A DNA stretch of 64,000 nt. It comes from Bromus sterilis (taxonomy: Eukaryota > Streptophyta > Magnoliopsida > Poales > Poaceae). This document shows, in pieces, positions 12,279 to 23,390 of the stretch. The notes beneath the pieces are model-generated. The model had not been told where the DNA came from. It did not search any database and saw only the letters and a list, made by a program, of their open reading frames with translations. Each line of letters opens with the position of its first letter. The first letter of the stretch is position 1. The DNA is taken from contig OX465596.1 in the NCBI GenBank assembly GCA_950022295.1, forward strand, positions 128,816,501 to 128,880,500, read 5' to 3'. Made by a program: the position numbers and the translations under genes.

Positions 12279-12297
12279 GAATCTCGGGGCGAGATTC
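12279..12297 (+). other. Pre-PPT hairpin of element B
   Basis: GAATCTCGGGGCGAGATTC, a perfect 8-bp stem with a 3-nt loop, 4 nt before the purine run and overlapping the last codons of pol. It matches A and G in position and stem size. Confidence 0.7.
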
Positions 12298-12301
12298 TTT
12301 T

Positions 12302-12314
12302 GAGTGGGGGAGAG
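12302..12314 (+). other. Element B polypurine tract
   Basis: GAGTGGGGGAGAG immediately upstream of the 3' LTR, the expected primer for plus-strand DNA. Confidence 0.85.
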
Positions 12315-12315
12315 T

Positions 12316-15300
12316 AGTCACAACCCCAAGTTAGGTATGTGCTAGGATCATGTGCTCCTTTGCATCATGCAAAAATTCAAAAGAAAATTCAAAAATGGGG
12401 AAAAGAAAAGCCCTGAGAAATTAAATCAAATGGCCAGATAAAAATCTTTTTCCAAAAATCATTTGAACATTTGGAAAATTCCTATAAATGGTACTGATCA
12501 TTTTAAAAATGGTTTGGGAGCAATCCCATGCTCATGGAATTTTCTAATTTTCAAATAACGGCTTGGAAATTAATTAAATACCCTATTTGATTTAAATGTT
12601 TTGAATTTTAAAAATCCTCAAATTTTACAAGTGGCTAGCTCTCTATTTTATGAGGCCATATAAAAAATTGTGGCATTTTATAAAATTCCTAGCTATTTTT
12701 ATTAGCTAGGTCAACCTATATGCAGAAATAATAAAAAGAACAGAGAGCAGAGCTTACCTGGCGCCCTGGGCAAGGCCCACTCGCCTTGGCCTCGGCCCAG
12801 CCCAGCTCACCGCGTGTCGTCTTCCTCCCCGCCCCTCCAAGCAGCTCGCTGGAGCTGGAGAGTGCGGCGACGACGCCACCGCGACACCGCGGGTTCTAGG
12901 CCAACCCCTGCCCTCTCCTCACGCCACGCAACGCCAGAACCCCCCTCGAGCTCATGCTCTCACCCACGGGTCGCCTCCTCTCTCCTACCTCGCGAATCCC
13001 GTGCAAAACCGAAGCACAGCCGGAGCGCGGCGACGCCCCGACGTGGCCACCGTACTCCTCCTTCCTCTCCGCCTTGTCCAGTCAATCCGGCACCGTCGAC
13101 TTCCTCCGTCCCCCTCGTCAATTGAAGTCCAGCTCCACCGTGGACGATGCCGCGTCAAGGTTTCGTCGCCGGCCGCCGCGGAGAAGAACTTCGATTGCGC
13201 CAACATCGAGCTCCTCGTGGCCCCTTCGTCCACTCCATTAGCATCACGATGAGCAGAGCTCCTTTTCGCCCCTAGCCGCGCCTCTTCCCGTGCCCTCCCG
13301 CCTAGTTCCGGCGAGGTCCGTGAAAGGTCCGCCGCCGCGGTTGAAGTAGCCGTCGCCCTGGAGCTCATCTTTGGCCCCCTCCTACTCCAACGCGTGCGGA
13401 AGCTCACGAGCTACGCGCCCGTTCCAACCAGACCCCCTCCCGTGCCAGAAACCCCAACTCCGGCGAGTCTCCGGCAGGCTTACGGCGACCCCGCCATTAG
13501 AGCCCTAAACCTAAGCTAATCCCCCCACTAATCCTAACCCCTGGGCCACTGACAGTGGGCCCAGGCCACTAACTAACCACTGTTAGTTTTAAACTAACAG
13601 GGTTTTAACCCCACAAAGACAGACAGGTGGGCCCCTGTTGTCAGCCCCCCTTGCGTCATGCTGACCTCATGATGACGCAATAAACAGAAAAAAATTAAAA
13701 GAATTAAACAAATTCCAGAAATTGGCAGAAAATAGGACAAACTTTGGAAATTCATAATTAATTCATCCTAACTCCAAATATAGCAAATAATATATGAAAA
13801 ATGATCAGGAGAAAATTATCTATCCAAATATGCAACTTCCAACTTTGTTTGAGTTGAATTTAAATTCTAATCAGTAGCTTTTGCTATTTGATTTAAATGG
13901 AATTAATTCAAATTTAATCCAAATGCAATTCCACTTTGAACCTTTGCAATGCACATATGATCACCTACACTTCAGAAGCTTATCACACACATGATCATTT
14001 GGATTACGAAATAAAAATACTAGCAAATGCAACTTGGACCAATTTAAATACATTTGGAGTTTGTATTTGAATTCACTTTCAAATCAACTTCAATTAACTT
14101 GTTGCAAATGGAACCCATATCACCTCAATACAATTCACATCTTTTGACAACATAATCATGTGCTTGAGCATTGCAACTTATTTATGCTTTGTTTGTATTG
14201 TTTGCTCGGATAGAAGTGGATCCGGAGATCGAGATCACCCCCTTCGTTGAGGACCCCTCGACTGAACCTCGTCAGCAAGGCAAGCAAACCCCCATTGATC
14301 ATGTCGATAAAATCCCACTTCCCTCTCATGTCTCGCTTATGAATATTTTAGGATGATCACCATAATAACGTTTCTATCGCATAGTTGAACCAATATGACA
14401 ACCCACTTCCCTATCATCATGTCACAGTAGTAAGCAAACCACAATCCTAGCAGATGTAGGAGTTGGTTGATATCATGTGGCCCCTGCAACTGTTACTGCT
14501 TATTGCATGCTTAGTGATACAACGAGGTTGCTTTTGATGTGAGTCGGGATGATGATAAACATGGTGTTGATGAAAGTGAAACGTGTTGGTGAATCTACCC
14601 TAATACAAGGTGAACGATGAGAGGCTTTGTAGGAGTACACAGTGGGTTGTCTCGTTGAACACCGCCTTAACTCCGAGTTCTTGTGTGGTGATCCAAGAAG
14701 AAGAGTACAACCACACATTGGGCTCACTGACCCCTCTCATCCTAGTACCTCACCCCGTTCGAACCCCAAGAGTCGCAGTAGTTCGGAGTTCTGGTAGGGC
14801 TGTTGCATGGTCTGCGAAGTGGATGAACGGCTTTTCAAGACCGACTTGGGACCCTACACACATCGTTTGAGGTTGTACTGGAACCTCGGCCGGACTTCCA
14901 TACGGATCCCCTTCAGATAGACGACTCTCTGGACTAGAACGGAGCTGTGGGCGAAGTGTTGTGGTGGCATCCCCGCTGTCATCTCTTAAACGGTGACACG
15001 CAAAAGGCGGTAACTGATGACACGTGTGTGTAGCGGTACACCCCTGCAGGGTTCTGGTATGGACTGCTTGGAGAACTGTGCTCGATTATTAGACAACTTG
15101 AACTGGATACTTCTAAAATACACCAAGATAAGCGTGAGTGCTATGGTGTGCTTCTCGTGGGGAAGTCGAGGAAGTAACCATTGTGGTGTATTGGTTGAAG
15201 AGATGTAGTGGACTCGTGTACGCTTCTTACCTCAAGTCTGGTACTCGTAGTTCAGGATTAGCCAAGTCAAAGATGGCACTTCTGCAAGTGAAACCCCACC

Positions 15301-16190
15301 TCGCTTTACCTTGATACATGTGCATGAGTAGTATAGCTCCTATGTTAGTCTTGCTGAGTACGATTTTGTACTCACGTTTGCTTAATCTATGTTTTAGATG
15401 AACCCACCGACCCCGATGGTGGCTTCTACCTGAAGCTCGAAGAATGAAGACTCAGACCAAGACCAAGCTAGTGTAGTCCCAGTCAGACGACTGGTTCCCC
15501 CGTGGAGGGCTTGTTTTTAGATAAGGCTTCTCTAAGCCATTTGTTAAACTTGTCTGTACTCAGACCTACTTGCTTCTGCTTGCCTGTTGTAATGTTGGAT
15601 CACATGCTTGTGATCTCTGTGTGCACTCTGTAAGAGTTATTAATAAAGATGTATACTTTGTAGAGAATTGCAATGATACCTGCTGTTCATACCAGGCATG
15701 TGTGCTGCGTGTATGTTTATAACATGCATGTCTTAGTATGGGTTTTCGAGACCTTAGTTGTGATCTGGCTGGCGGTCTTTTATACACCAAGTGGCCCTTA
15801 GATGTGCGCAGCTTGGGGCATCGCGATGCGATTGTTCGAGACTCTGTCTCGTGCACACTTTGATGTATGATCGAGCCCGCCCTAGACCCCGACTAAGTGA
15901 TCGGGCTGGAGTAAGTCTATGTAAGGGTTATAATACAATGGATAGTATGGTTGAGGCGAGTTGTCTATGAGTATGGGAGTTCATCACCCATATCATTTAG
16001 ACTTGTGTGCGGACGATGAGGACCCATTTCAGTTGATCATCCGACCTGGATGGGATGCCCCTCACGTTCGATGCTTTCCGAGAACGTTCTGTGCTTGGCC
16101 TTGCCTGCTTAGACAAGTGGGTACGGTTCTCGACTCTCCATATGATTGTGTTGTAGCGAGGCTTGCATACGCTAACCCAGGGTCCCGACA
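12316..16190 (+). repeat. Element B 3' LTR
   Basis: Aligns along its length with 3497-7406. The first base is A instead of T (AGTCACAACC against TGTCACAACC). At 15054-15057 four bases replace 32 bases of the 5' LTR (6242-6273), removing the central palindromes of the conserved module. AATAAA is at 15642-15647. It ends GTCCCGACA at 16190. Confidence 0.9.
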
Positions 16191-16766
16191 GAAGACTAAC
16201 ACAAAATCAACACTCGATCGAAAATGCGAGGCCTCCTTCCTGGGAACCTCCAAACTACTCCTGGTCAAAGGGGGATCTCGACATCGTAGAAGGCATCGAG
16301 GATCTTCACCTTGCGGTGGTCGGCATCGGGGATCTTCTGCTCCTAGAGTCCATGGCTCCAACGTCGACTGAAGCGGCCGATCAGGCAAAACAAAAAGGGG
16401 GAAATAAAGCAAGGGTGAGTATCTAGCATACCCGTGAGTCTTACGTCCGCTACTAAGCATTTATGCATCACACTGCAAGGTAGAAATCAGAATAAGGATG
16501 AGAAGCTAGGCCTATCGAAGACTAGCATCTTCCGGCGAGTCTTGCAGCAAAAGAAGAGAACCACCAAAAGTTCAAAAGCATGAAAGTAATAACAATGCAG
16601 CAGAAGTTGCTGCACAATTGTATAATAGTAAGTTGTAATTATTAATAATTATAAATGCCTCCGAGATCCCCTCCTCGACTTCCCCGCGAGGAAGAAAACC
16701 CGGAACCAACAGTTTAATAGTAGTAGTTTGTAGTAGTAGAGTCTGCCTCTAGCATAAATCGTCCTG

Positions 16767-16825
16767 TTACCGTGGACACGGCTATTCGAATAGATTAAAC
16801 TCCCTGCAGGGGTGCACTGGTGTCA
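16767..16825 (-). promoter_or_regulatory. Palindrome module in A 5' LTR
   Basis: In plus orientation CCGTGGACACGG (inverted CCGTG/CACGG), then the perfect palindrome CTATTCGAATAG, then CCTGCAGG and GGTGCAC. Same order as the reverse complement of B's module. Confidence 0.6.
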
Positions 16826-17576
16826 TACTACACGCTCGTATCTCCAGCGTGGCGTACACCTTGTTAGGGAACACCCCACCGAGGCTATCCGACACGCCGA
16901 GGCCCATCCTACGGCTCATCAGAGAGGTCCCCACCGGTCTACAGCCCTAAGTGCAAGGGGGTCATGGGCCTATCACCCCTCGCTCTCCGGGTCGTTGTGA
17001 GACGGGAGATCTGTACACCACAAGTGACGATCAGTCCCGGCCACAATGCTGAACTGGACGTCTTTCAGAGCTTTCGAATGAGACCACAACGCGGAGGGCC
17101 CACACCGTAATCCCACGTATAGGTAGTGCGTACAAGCCAAAAGGCTACTCAAGTCATCCGCCGAACCCATTAAGCATTATATTAATTTTCTGTCGAGACA
17201 ACCGTTATCGTTGCCCCTTTCTGGATGAGTCGCGGACAACGACAACAGTCAGGTCCACTAGTAACATCGGTGCCAGCCCTGACGTCCCACCAACTCGTGC
17301 GGTTACCAACAAGGTGAACCGTCTCCTTACCTTATCTCGCGTTTGCTCCGAAGAGCTCGACTTTCGTACAAAGGGATATCTGTCGGCCACGAACACTACC
17401 AGGCCCGCCGCACACCGGTGGAATACACCTAACCTGTCGTTCCACTAAGATACCCTGCGCGGGAACCGTTGGGACACCGACTCCTTACCTGTAAGGACAC
17501 CATTTGATTCGAGTGCCTACCATCAAGTGAAACCAGGAGGAATAACCCTTGATGGTACACTTTAAGAGGTTCGACA

Positions 17577-17688
17577 GAGACATCAGCGAAATGAACTAAA
17601 GAGGAATATTCTCGTATCACCCTAGTGGTGCCGAGACACCAGCGGAATGAACTAAAGAGGAATACCCTCGTAACATCCCAGTGATGCT
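17577..17688. repeat. Two 56-bp tandem units in A LTR
   Basis: GAGACATCAGCGAAATGAAC at 17577 and GAGACACCAGCGGAATGAAC at 17633 start two similar units. A weaker third relative lies just upstream near 17521. Confidence 0.6.
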
Positions 17689-20307
17689 ACGCTACTGAGA
17701 CGACGAGAGTGAAATACGAGTTCGTCCACTCGTAAGTCAAACTCGAAGCGACTTGGTAGAGTCTTGCCGTTGTAGGTTCCCTACGGTTTCTGCATTGATC
17801 CGTACCTGTTGCAGTTGTAATATAGCGCTTCCGCGATCACTCCCAGAGTGATCACGTCCCGCTATCTAATCCTAGTAACTAACAATGCGTAGGGCTAACT
17901 GCTGAATATTATATATAGCAGCATAGGATAACGGGAAGGTAATCAATGGGCGACAATGACAGGTTATGCAATTAAATAGGATTGTAACATAGCAACAGCA
18001 GTAACAATACCTAGTGCAAAAAGTACAGAAAAGATAGGCGATATCTGGGGGAGAAAAATGGCTCTGCTTGCCTGGAAGCTCGACGGTAGGAGTATGGTCG
18101 TCGACGAAGTAGTCGTACTCGGCAACGGCGTCGTCGGCGGCAGTGTCAAGGTCTCTCGTAGAATAGGGGGGAGAAACAATAAATACACATCAATAATAGC
18201 AATACAAATTCAAGACAAGGCAACGCATTGTTGGCGGTGTTCTAACGCAGTGTTAAGTATTTTAGTCGGAGAGGGAATTTATCCAGGGATGACTCATCAG
18301 TACTGGGTGATTACCGGACAAATGATCCGGAGGGGGAAGGTTCCATTTCTGTAGTGTTAGAGACATCTGACAGACATGTGGATAGCGTATCCGTGATTGT
18401 TGATGCATTCCGAACAACTTTTATGTTCAGAACATTTCCATCCGGAAAGTTTTACCGGCTCCGGTCGTCTGACAGACAAATGAACCGGAGAGGAATTTTT
18501 CCATGTTCGGTATGTTAGAGGGGTGTGGTGGGGGTATGGGTAGCGTATCCGAATTCGTTGCATTTTTCTAATCAAGTTTATATATAAAATATTTTCATCG
18601 GAGTTACGGTTTAAAAGATATTCTTTTTGAAAGTTTTAATCATTTCAAATCAATTTCTGAATTTTCTTTTATTATTAAATAGCAACATTATCCACAACCT
18701 TATCCAGAACAGTGTCAGACAGGTGGGACCTACATTTCATACACAGAAACAATTTAAATCATTTACTTTAGTTAAATTACCAGTGGGGCCACATGTCATA
18801 CTCACATTTTAACAAAATCATCTAATTAATTAATCAGTAGGTGGGACCCATATGTCATTGACACATGTGTTAATTAAACAATTTAATTATCCAGGAATTA
18901 GATTAGGGGCCTGGGCCCACATGTCATCCACATTGGGTATTTTAATTTGTTTTATCTAATTAACTAAACAGGGTGGCCCACTGGTCATACACACATTGTA
19001 CTAACACATTTTTTGTATCTAATCTCTTTTAATTAGAAGGGGGGTTGGCTGGTTAATAGGGATTAGTGGGGGGGGGGTCATGTCAGGAGGGTTAGACAGT
19101 GGGTTAACCACACACATGCAAACAGGGACGCCGGCGGCCGATAGCACGGCGGCGAGGCCATCCTGGCCAACCCCGGCGAGGGTGGGGCGCGGGACGCGGG
19201 CATGGCGAGGGCACAAGCTTGGGATGGATGGGAGCGCGCAAGTGGGACGCGGGCAGGCGCACGCGTGCACGAGGCGAGGCCGCGGCCGGCGCGGCCAGGA
19301 GCGGCCGAGGTGTGGCGAGGCGTGTTAGGGCGCGAGCTCAGGACGTGGTGAGCACGGCGACCCCGGGGATGGCGGCCCACAACTATGGGGCGAGGGGAGA
19401 CGGAGGGATGGGGGCTCACGGTGGAGGGGCGTCGCGGCGGCGTGAGAAGGTGGAATGGCCACCAGGGGCGAGCACGCGGAAGCGTCGAAGTCGGCCGTGG
19501 CCACGGCGGCGCCGAGGACCCATGAGCCATGCCGGCTAGGGTTGGCCAGGGAGGGCGCCAGGAGGAGGCGGACGGCGGATCTCCGTGGCTGAGGGGGGCA
19601 GCGACTCGAGGGGGCTTCACAATGGTGCAGCGTAGCGGTGGGAGGACCGGCGGCGGTCGGAATCGGTCTGCGCAACCGCCGCCGCGGGTCCAGGGGAGGG
19701 AGGGGATCAGGGTGGGAGGGGACGAGATCGGGGGAGATAGGAGGGGATGGGGATGGGGTCGGATCGACCGGTTGACTAGGGGGCCTAGGCAGAGGTGTGC
19801 TGGGTCGGATGGGGGGGGGGGGGTTCCCTAGAAGGGTTTTACCCCTTCCCCTTTTGTTTTTGTTCTTTTCTTTTTTTCATTCTCTTTCTGTTAGTAATTA
19901 TTTAATGTCTTTTGTCTTTTTTTAAAATATAATTCTTGCTCCATAATGATCATGGCACATAACCAGAGTGCCACAAAAAGATTGGGACTTTTATAAACTC
20001 ATTTGATATTTGTTTGGAATTTGCAAATAGCAAACGGTGATGTTTTGCTGTTGGTATGATTTGTTTGCAATTTTCCATAGCTTGATAAATGCCCACAACC
20101 ACACTGGCAGGGTCCAGCGATTATTTGAGATTTAATAAAATTGGCTTCATAATTTTTGGACAAAGTTTTAGTTGTCACATATTTTTAATATTCACCAAAA
20201 AGGCATTTTGAGTTTGTGTTGATCCAAAGATGATCAAAGCATGATTAGGACAGTGATTTGACTTTTAGAAAAAAGGATTACTGTTGCTTGACAGTGAGGG
20301 TGTTACA

Positions 20308-20342
20308 GGGATCCTACGGTCGGTAATTATCTGATACCAAGT
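20308..20342 (-). mobile_element. Element C internal remnant with primer-binding site
   Basis: A short piece between A and C's LTR. Minus strand TTGGTATCAGAT next to the LTR boundary resembles the initiator-Met tRNA site. A therefore inserted just inside C, whose interior continues left of the window. Confidence 0.6.
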
Positions 20343-20620
20343 TGTAAGGCTCTGATACAGGATTACCATGTTTCCATCCGGATCCGGGGACGAAGCACAT
20401 ATCGGTCCCACCGCGACATATGACAATGCCATATGCCCCGGATTTCCAACATGATATCACAACATTACGGCTACAAGGATACAACATCTCATACAATCGG
20501 CATACAATTGCCTTAAGTACAATACAACAGCGGAAGATACATGTCTGAGTACAGACTACAATCAAATGCCTACTGGCAAAGAGAAAAACATCGATCCCCA
20601 TAACCACATGGGTTTACGAC
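20343..20620 (-). mobile_element. Element C, 5' LTR, left segment
   Basis: Begins TGTAAGGCTC beside the primer-binding site. It resembles the ends of other Gypsy LTRs here. It gives way at an uncertain point (around 20600-20640) to element D. The right boundary is approximate. Confidence 0.55.
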
Positions 20621-20627
20621 TGCCGTG

Positions 20628-20710
20628 GTAAGTAGTTTACCACGCGACCTTGTCGATTGAATTCTCGAGTGAAGTTCACAATTTCTTAATGTTTCACATT
20701 CTTTTTGCAG
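20628..20710 (+). other. Possible intron upstream of first D exon
   Basis: GTAAGT at 20628 and TTTTTGCAG ending at 20710 would make an 83-nt GT-AG intron. Whether a coding exon precedes it cannot be told, because the element is truncated nearby. Confidence 0.3.
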
Positions 20711-21406
20711 CAAGCAGAAATGAAAATCGCCTCATCGCAGGAGTCGTCAGATAAGCCGGCCGGCCCGTGGGACAACGCCTTTAACAGGGCGTTGAACAAG
20801 GTCAAGAAGGTTGACGACGTGACGGCGAAGCCATCGTCAGCTGGCCGTGTGGTCGGCTTTGGTGCAGACCTAAATTGGTCTGAATATTATGGAAAACCGG
20901 CGGAGCAGTCCGGTTCGATGGGGCGCAAGGTGAGAAGGACCGAAGAAGACGCCGCTTATGTTCGTGGGCTGGAGGAGAAGGTGAACATGCTTCCGCAGCT
21001 TTTCCAGGACGAAGCGGCAAATACGATGAACGCTCGCCTTATAGATATGATGCAGTCACTCGCGAATTGGCAAGCGCGTGGTGGACAAGGGCCCATACCA
21101 GTCCCCAGCATGGTCGGCAGAAACTCGGGTACCGTGGCGCCTACTGTCCCGACTCCCGCCGTAGTGGTGGATCCCGCACCGACTCCCGACATATTGGTGA
21201 CTCCGGCCGTCAACACCGCGGCGTCGGCGCCGCACGTGATGGTAAATCCTCCAGCCACGATCGAGCAACCGGGGCATAACAATAATGCACCCGGCGGCAA
21301 CGCAATTAGGGCGACCGAAGCCACGGGAGGCAGCGCGCCCTCCGTCGCTTGCATGCCCGCCGTCATCGGCGGGGTCTCTTCACTAGCCGACCTCGACACC
21401 CTCAAG
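20711..21406 (+). pseudogene. Element D CACTA-associated gene, first visible exon
   Basis: Open frame through 21406 with an ATG at 20720. The N-terminal part is charged and lysine-rich, with a short helical stretch (LEEKVNMLPQLFQDEA). The second half is rich in Pro, Ala, Val and Thr and looks disordered. It ends in CTCAAG followed by GTAACT. The next exon continues in phase. Plant CACTA elements often carry such a gene beside the transposase; no transposase motif is visible here. Confidence 0.6.
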
Positions 21407-21503
21407 GTAACTATAAGCCTCTTCAACTCAAACGAGGACTTCATCTCCTTGCCTTTCTAGTGGAATCTCTCTGATGCCCTACATGCATATATCTCTTTCG
21501 CAG
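21407..21503 (+). other. Intron of D gene
   Basis: 97 nt, GTAACT...TTTCGCAG. Splicing joins AAG to GAG GAC in phase 0, producing the EDTPC start typical of the following domain in related plant proteins. Confidence 0.55.
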
Positions 21504-22726
21504 GAGGACACTCCATGCATTCTATTACAAGTCGTGGAGGGCGAGTTGAAGGATGTTGCCAAAGGTCAAATCATTGAACCACAAAATCGAATCATGCACA
21601 ATATAACGATGGCACCGGAGATGCATATGTTTCAAATATCTCTCGTGATTTCGGGCTACGAGAGAGTTGAACCTCCCATTCAACCCCCCAGATACGATGA
21701 GGACGAGTCGACAGTCCTCAGTGACTGTTTCGGCCAAAGATGCCTATGGCCGAAGAGCCAAATGCGTTTAATGACGGGGGAAAGGGGCACCACACCTACG
21801 ACAACACCGCTAGTCATCGTGTCGGCGCCACATGATCCCATCGGCTCACAACAAGAAGACGATGATCTTGATGATGATATCAACGCCGACCAGTTCATCA
21901 ATACTTTGTATGATGCTGATGACTTATTCATGCCTCCTGCTGAATGAGCCTATCAGCATGACGAGGAAGCTCGCGGTCCAGCTGATCCTGCGGCGAAGCC
22001 TTCTTGCTCCACGCGTCTCTTTGCTGCTTCTCAGGAGATGTCTCCAGCATCTTGCGCCTTCACCGAGCCTCAAGCAGATTCCACAAGGAGATATATTCTC
22101 AGCCCGTCAACACTCGATAAGGCGGCCACTGAGCAGATAAAGGCCGGTGACTGCTCAAAATCAGAAAAGAAGAAGGGACGGAAAAGAAAGAAGAGCATCA
22201 CTTCGAGTAGCCAACCTTCGATGCCGATCCGGGCTCAGGACGGGCCATCAAGACCCAAGGATCTCTCATTTGGAATCCATGTGGCTCGTAGGCCGATGCT
22301 ACCTAAGGACATGCTCGACCTTGCAACTTCGGATATGCAGAGTGTGCAACATAGTATTATGGCATTAGAGAAGATTCTTCTTCGAGAAGAGAATCCCTAG
22401 TACCCGTTTTTCATGGCCAAGGTGCCACTCAACATGGGCTTCATCAACACTATCCCCGAGGATATGAAAATCCTGCGGTTTTCGGAGATCTTCAATTTGT
22501 ACCATCTCAAGCGGCTGGACCATAGCCATATCCTTTTTTTATCGCTTATCCTTTCTATGAGTATCAGTAGATATAAGACCCCGAGCGTCGCGATATTGGA
22601 CCCCTTTTACATGCGTGAAAGCATCTTGATGAACGACGGGGACGCGGCTCTCGCAGCGGGGTACATCACAGACTTCATGCTAAATAACGCCGACAAGGAT
22701 TCATTTCTTATGACCTACTCTCCCAA
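21504..22726 (+). pseudogene. Element D gene, DUF8039-like and Ulp1-like N-terminal exon
   Basis: Starts EDTPCILL, resembling a small domain (DUF8039-like) common in CACTA-associated grass proteins. An acidic linker (DDDLDDD) follows, then a basic KKKGRKRKK segment that could be a nuclear signal, then sequence like the N-terminal half of plant Ulp1/C48 SUMO-protease-like proteins (TPSVAILDPFYMRES). One reading frame runs throughout but is broken by TGA at 21945-21947 and TAG at 22398-22400. Both are read through by homologous-looking sequence, so they are nonsense mutations. Confidence 0.6.
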
Positions 22727-22819
22727 GTAAGTCATTCGCTCGCCGTTGTAGAATATATGCTTTCTTAGCTTTCCATTGTCCTCTTCCAACATTCCTTTTG
22801 GATTGTCTTAATTATGAAG
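22727..22819 (+). other. Second intron of D gene
   Basis: 93 nt from GTAAGT at 22727 to AG at 22819. This choice keeps phase and yields NED before a stop, matching the expected E-D-x-x-C-x-L-I pattern. Other acceptors nearby do not keep frame. Confidence 0.4.
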
Positions 22820-23390
22820 TGAGGACTAAGACTGCGTGCTCATCTGCTTTTCACCGCAACACTCGCATGCCGTGTATTTAGACTCGGGGAGTGTGAACAA
22901 GAAAGATTACTAGTATGTCATGAGAGTTTTGGATGATTCTCTCGCCGGCTACATAAAAGCCGGGGGCAAGATGGTGAAGCACAAGTTCAGGAAGAATCAG
23001 CCTGACGTGAGTGTGTTCAGCCACATAACGGAGTTCCCATGCGTCAAGAAGCCGTCTGGAAGTGTGAGGGATGCGTACTAAGCCCTTCATCACATGAGGG
23101 CGATTGGACAGGAACAACGCAACCTTACGCTGACAAGTCATCTCAGAGCGTGGGCCGAAAGGAAGGCGGAAATCGCCGATGCAAATCTTAAGGAGGAGTT
23201 CTTTCACATCCAAGTGCAGATGGCGACTATCATCCGTCATGAAGTACAGATGAAGGGGTCGATCTTCCACTCCAACATTGCACCATCCAATGGGGAGATA
23301 GAAGTCCGCCTAAAGGCCTTGCGTGACACAAGGCCTTTCATGAGGAAAGAAGGATGCCGCCCATTCCCCGAGCCGAGTCATAACAATTGA
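22820..23390 (+). pseudogene. Element D gene, Ulp1-like C-terminal exon
   Basis: Contains YLDSGSVNKKDY, then VLDDSLAGYIKAGG, FPCVKKPSGSV and ALHHMRAI, the order found in C48 (SUMO protease-like) C-terminal halves in plant transposons. In-frame stops at 22827-22829, 22911-22913 and 23079-23081 make five nonsense codons in the gene overall. The catalytic His and Cys of true Ulp1 proteases are not in their expected places, so the domain was probably not an active peptidase even before decay. The frame ends at TGA 23388-23390. Confidence 0.65.

Larger units (their letters stand above)
11709..12317 (+). pseudogene. Element B integrase C terminus with chromodomain-like tail
   Basis: Same frame as the catalytic core. 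It has the GPFRII and HDVFHVSQL motifs typical of the integrase C-terminal domain, then a segment around 12130-12270 with KVQWSHH and EATWEREDRL, the hallmark of chromovirus chromodomains thought to steer integration to chromatin. The stop codon TAG (12315-12317) includes the first two bases of the 3' LTR, and the pre-PPT hairpin and polypurine tract lie inside the last codons. The tail supports a Tekay-like lineage. Confidence 0.85.
3497..16190 (+). mobile_element. Element B, Gypsy LTR retrotransposon (Tekay-like), full length
   Basis: Two near-identical LTRs of about 3.9 kb (3497-7406, 12316-16190) flank a 4.9-kb internal region with a primer-binding site, gag, protease, RT, RNase H, integrase, a chromodomain-like tail and a polypurine tract, in the Gypsy order. 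The flanking duplication is GAAGG/GAAGA. The very long LTRs and the C-terminal chromodomain-type motif place it in the chromovirus branch, most like Tekay/Del; this is family knowledge, not a database match. It carries two nonsense codons and one frameshift, so it is decayed but recent enough to align cleanly. Confidence 0.92.
16191..20307 (-). mobile_element. Element A, 5' LTR, right segment
   Basis: Continuation of the LTR interrupted by B; total LTR length is about 4.35 kb. The part from about 18564 matches 1-1769. It holds the palindrome module (about 16767-16825), a 56-bp tandem repeat (17577-17688) and a GC-rich block (about 19140-19800) with a run of G near 19811. It ends GTGTTACA at 20307. 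No gene-like frame is conserved between the two LTR copies. Confidence 0.85.

Noticed and set aside
22878..23270. 130-codon minus-strand frame
   Set aside because: Antisense shadow of the Ulp1-like exon of D.
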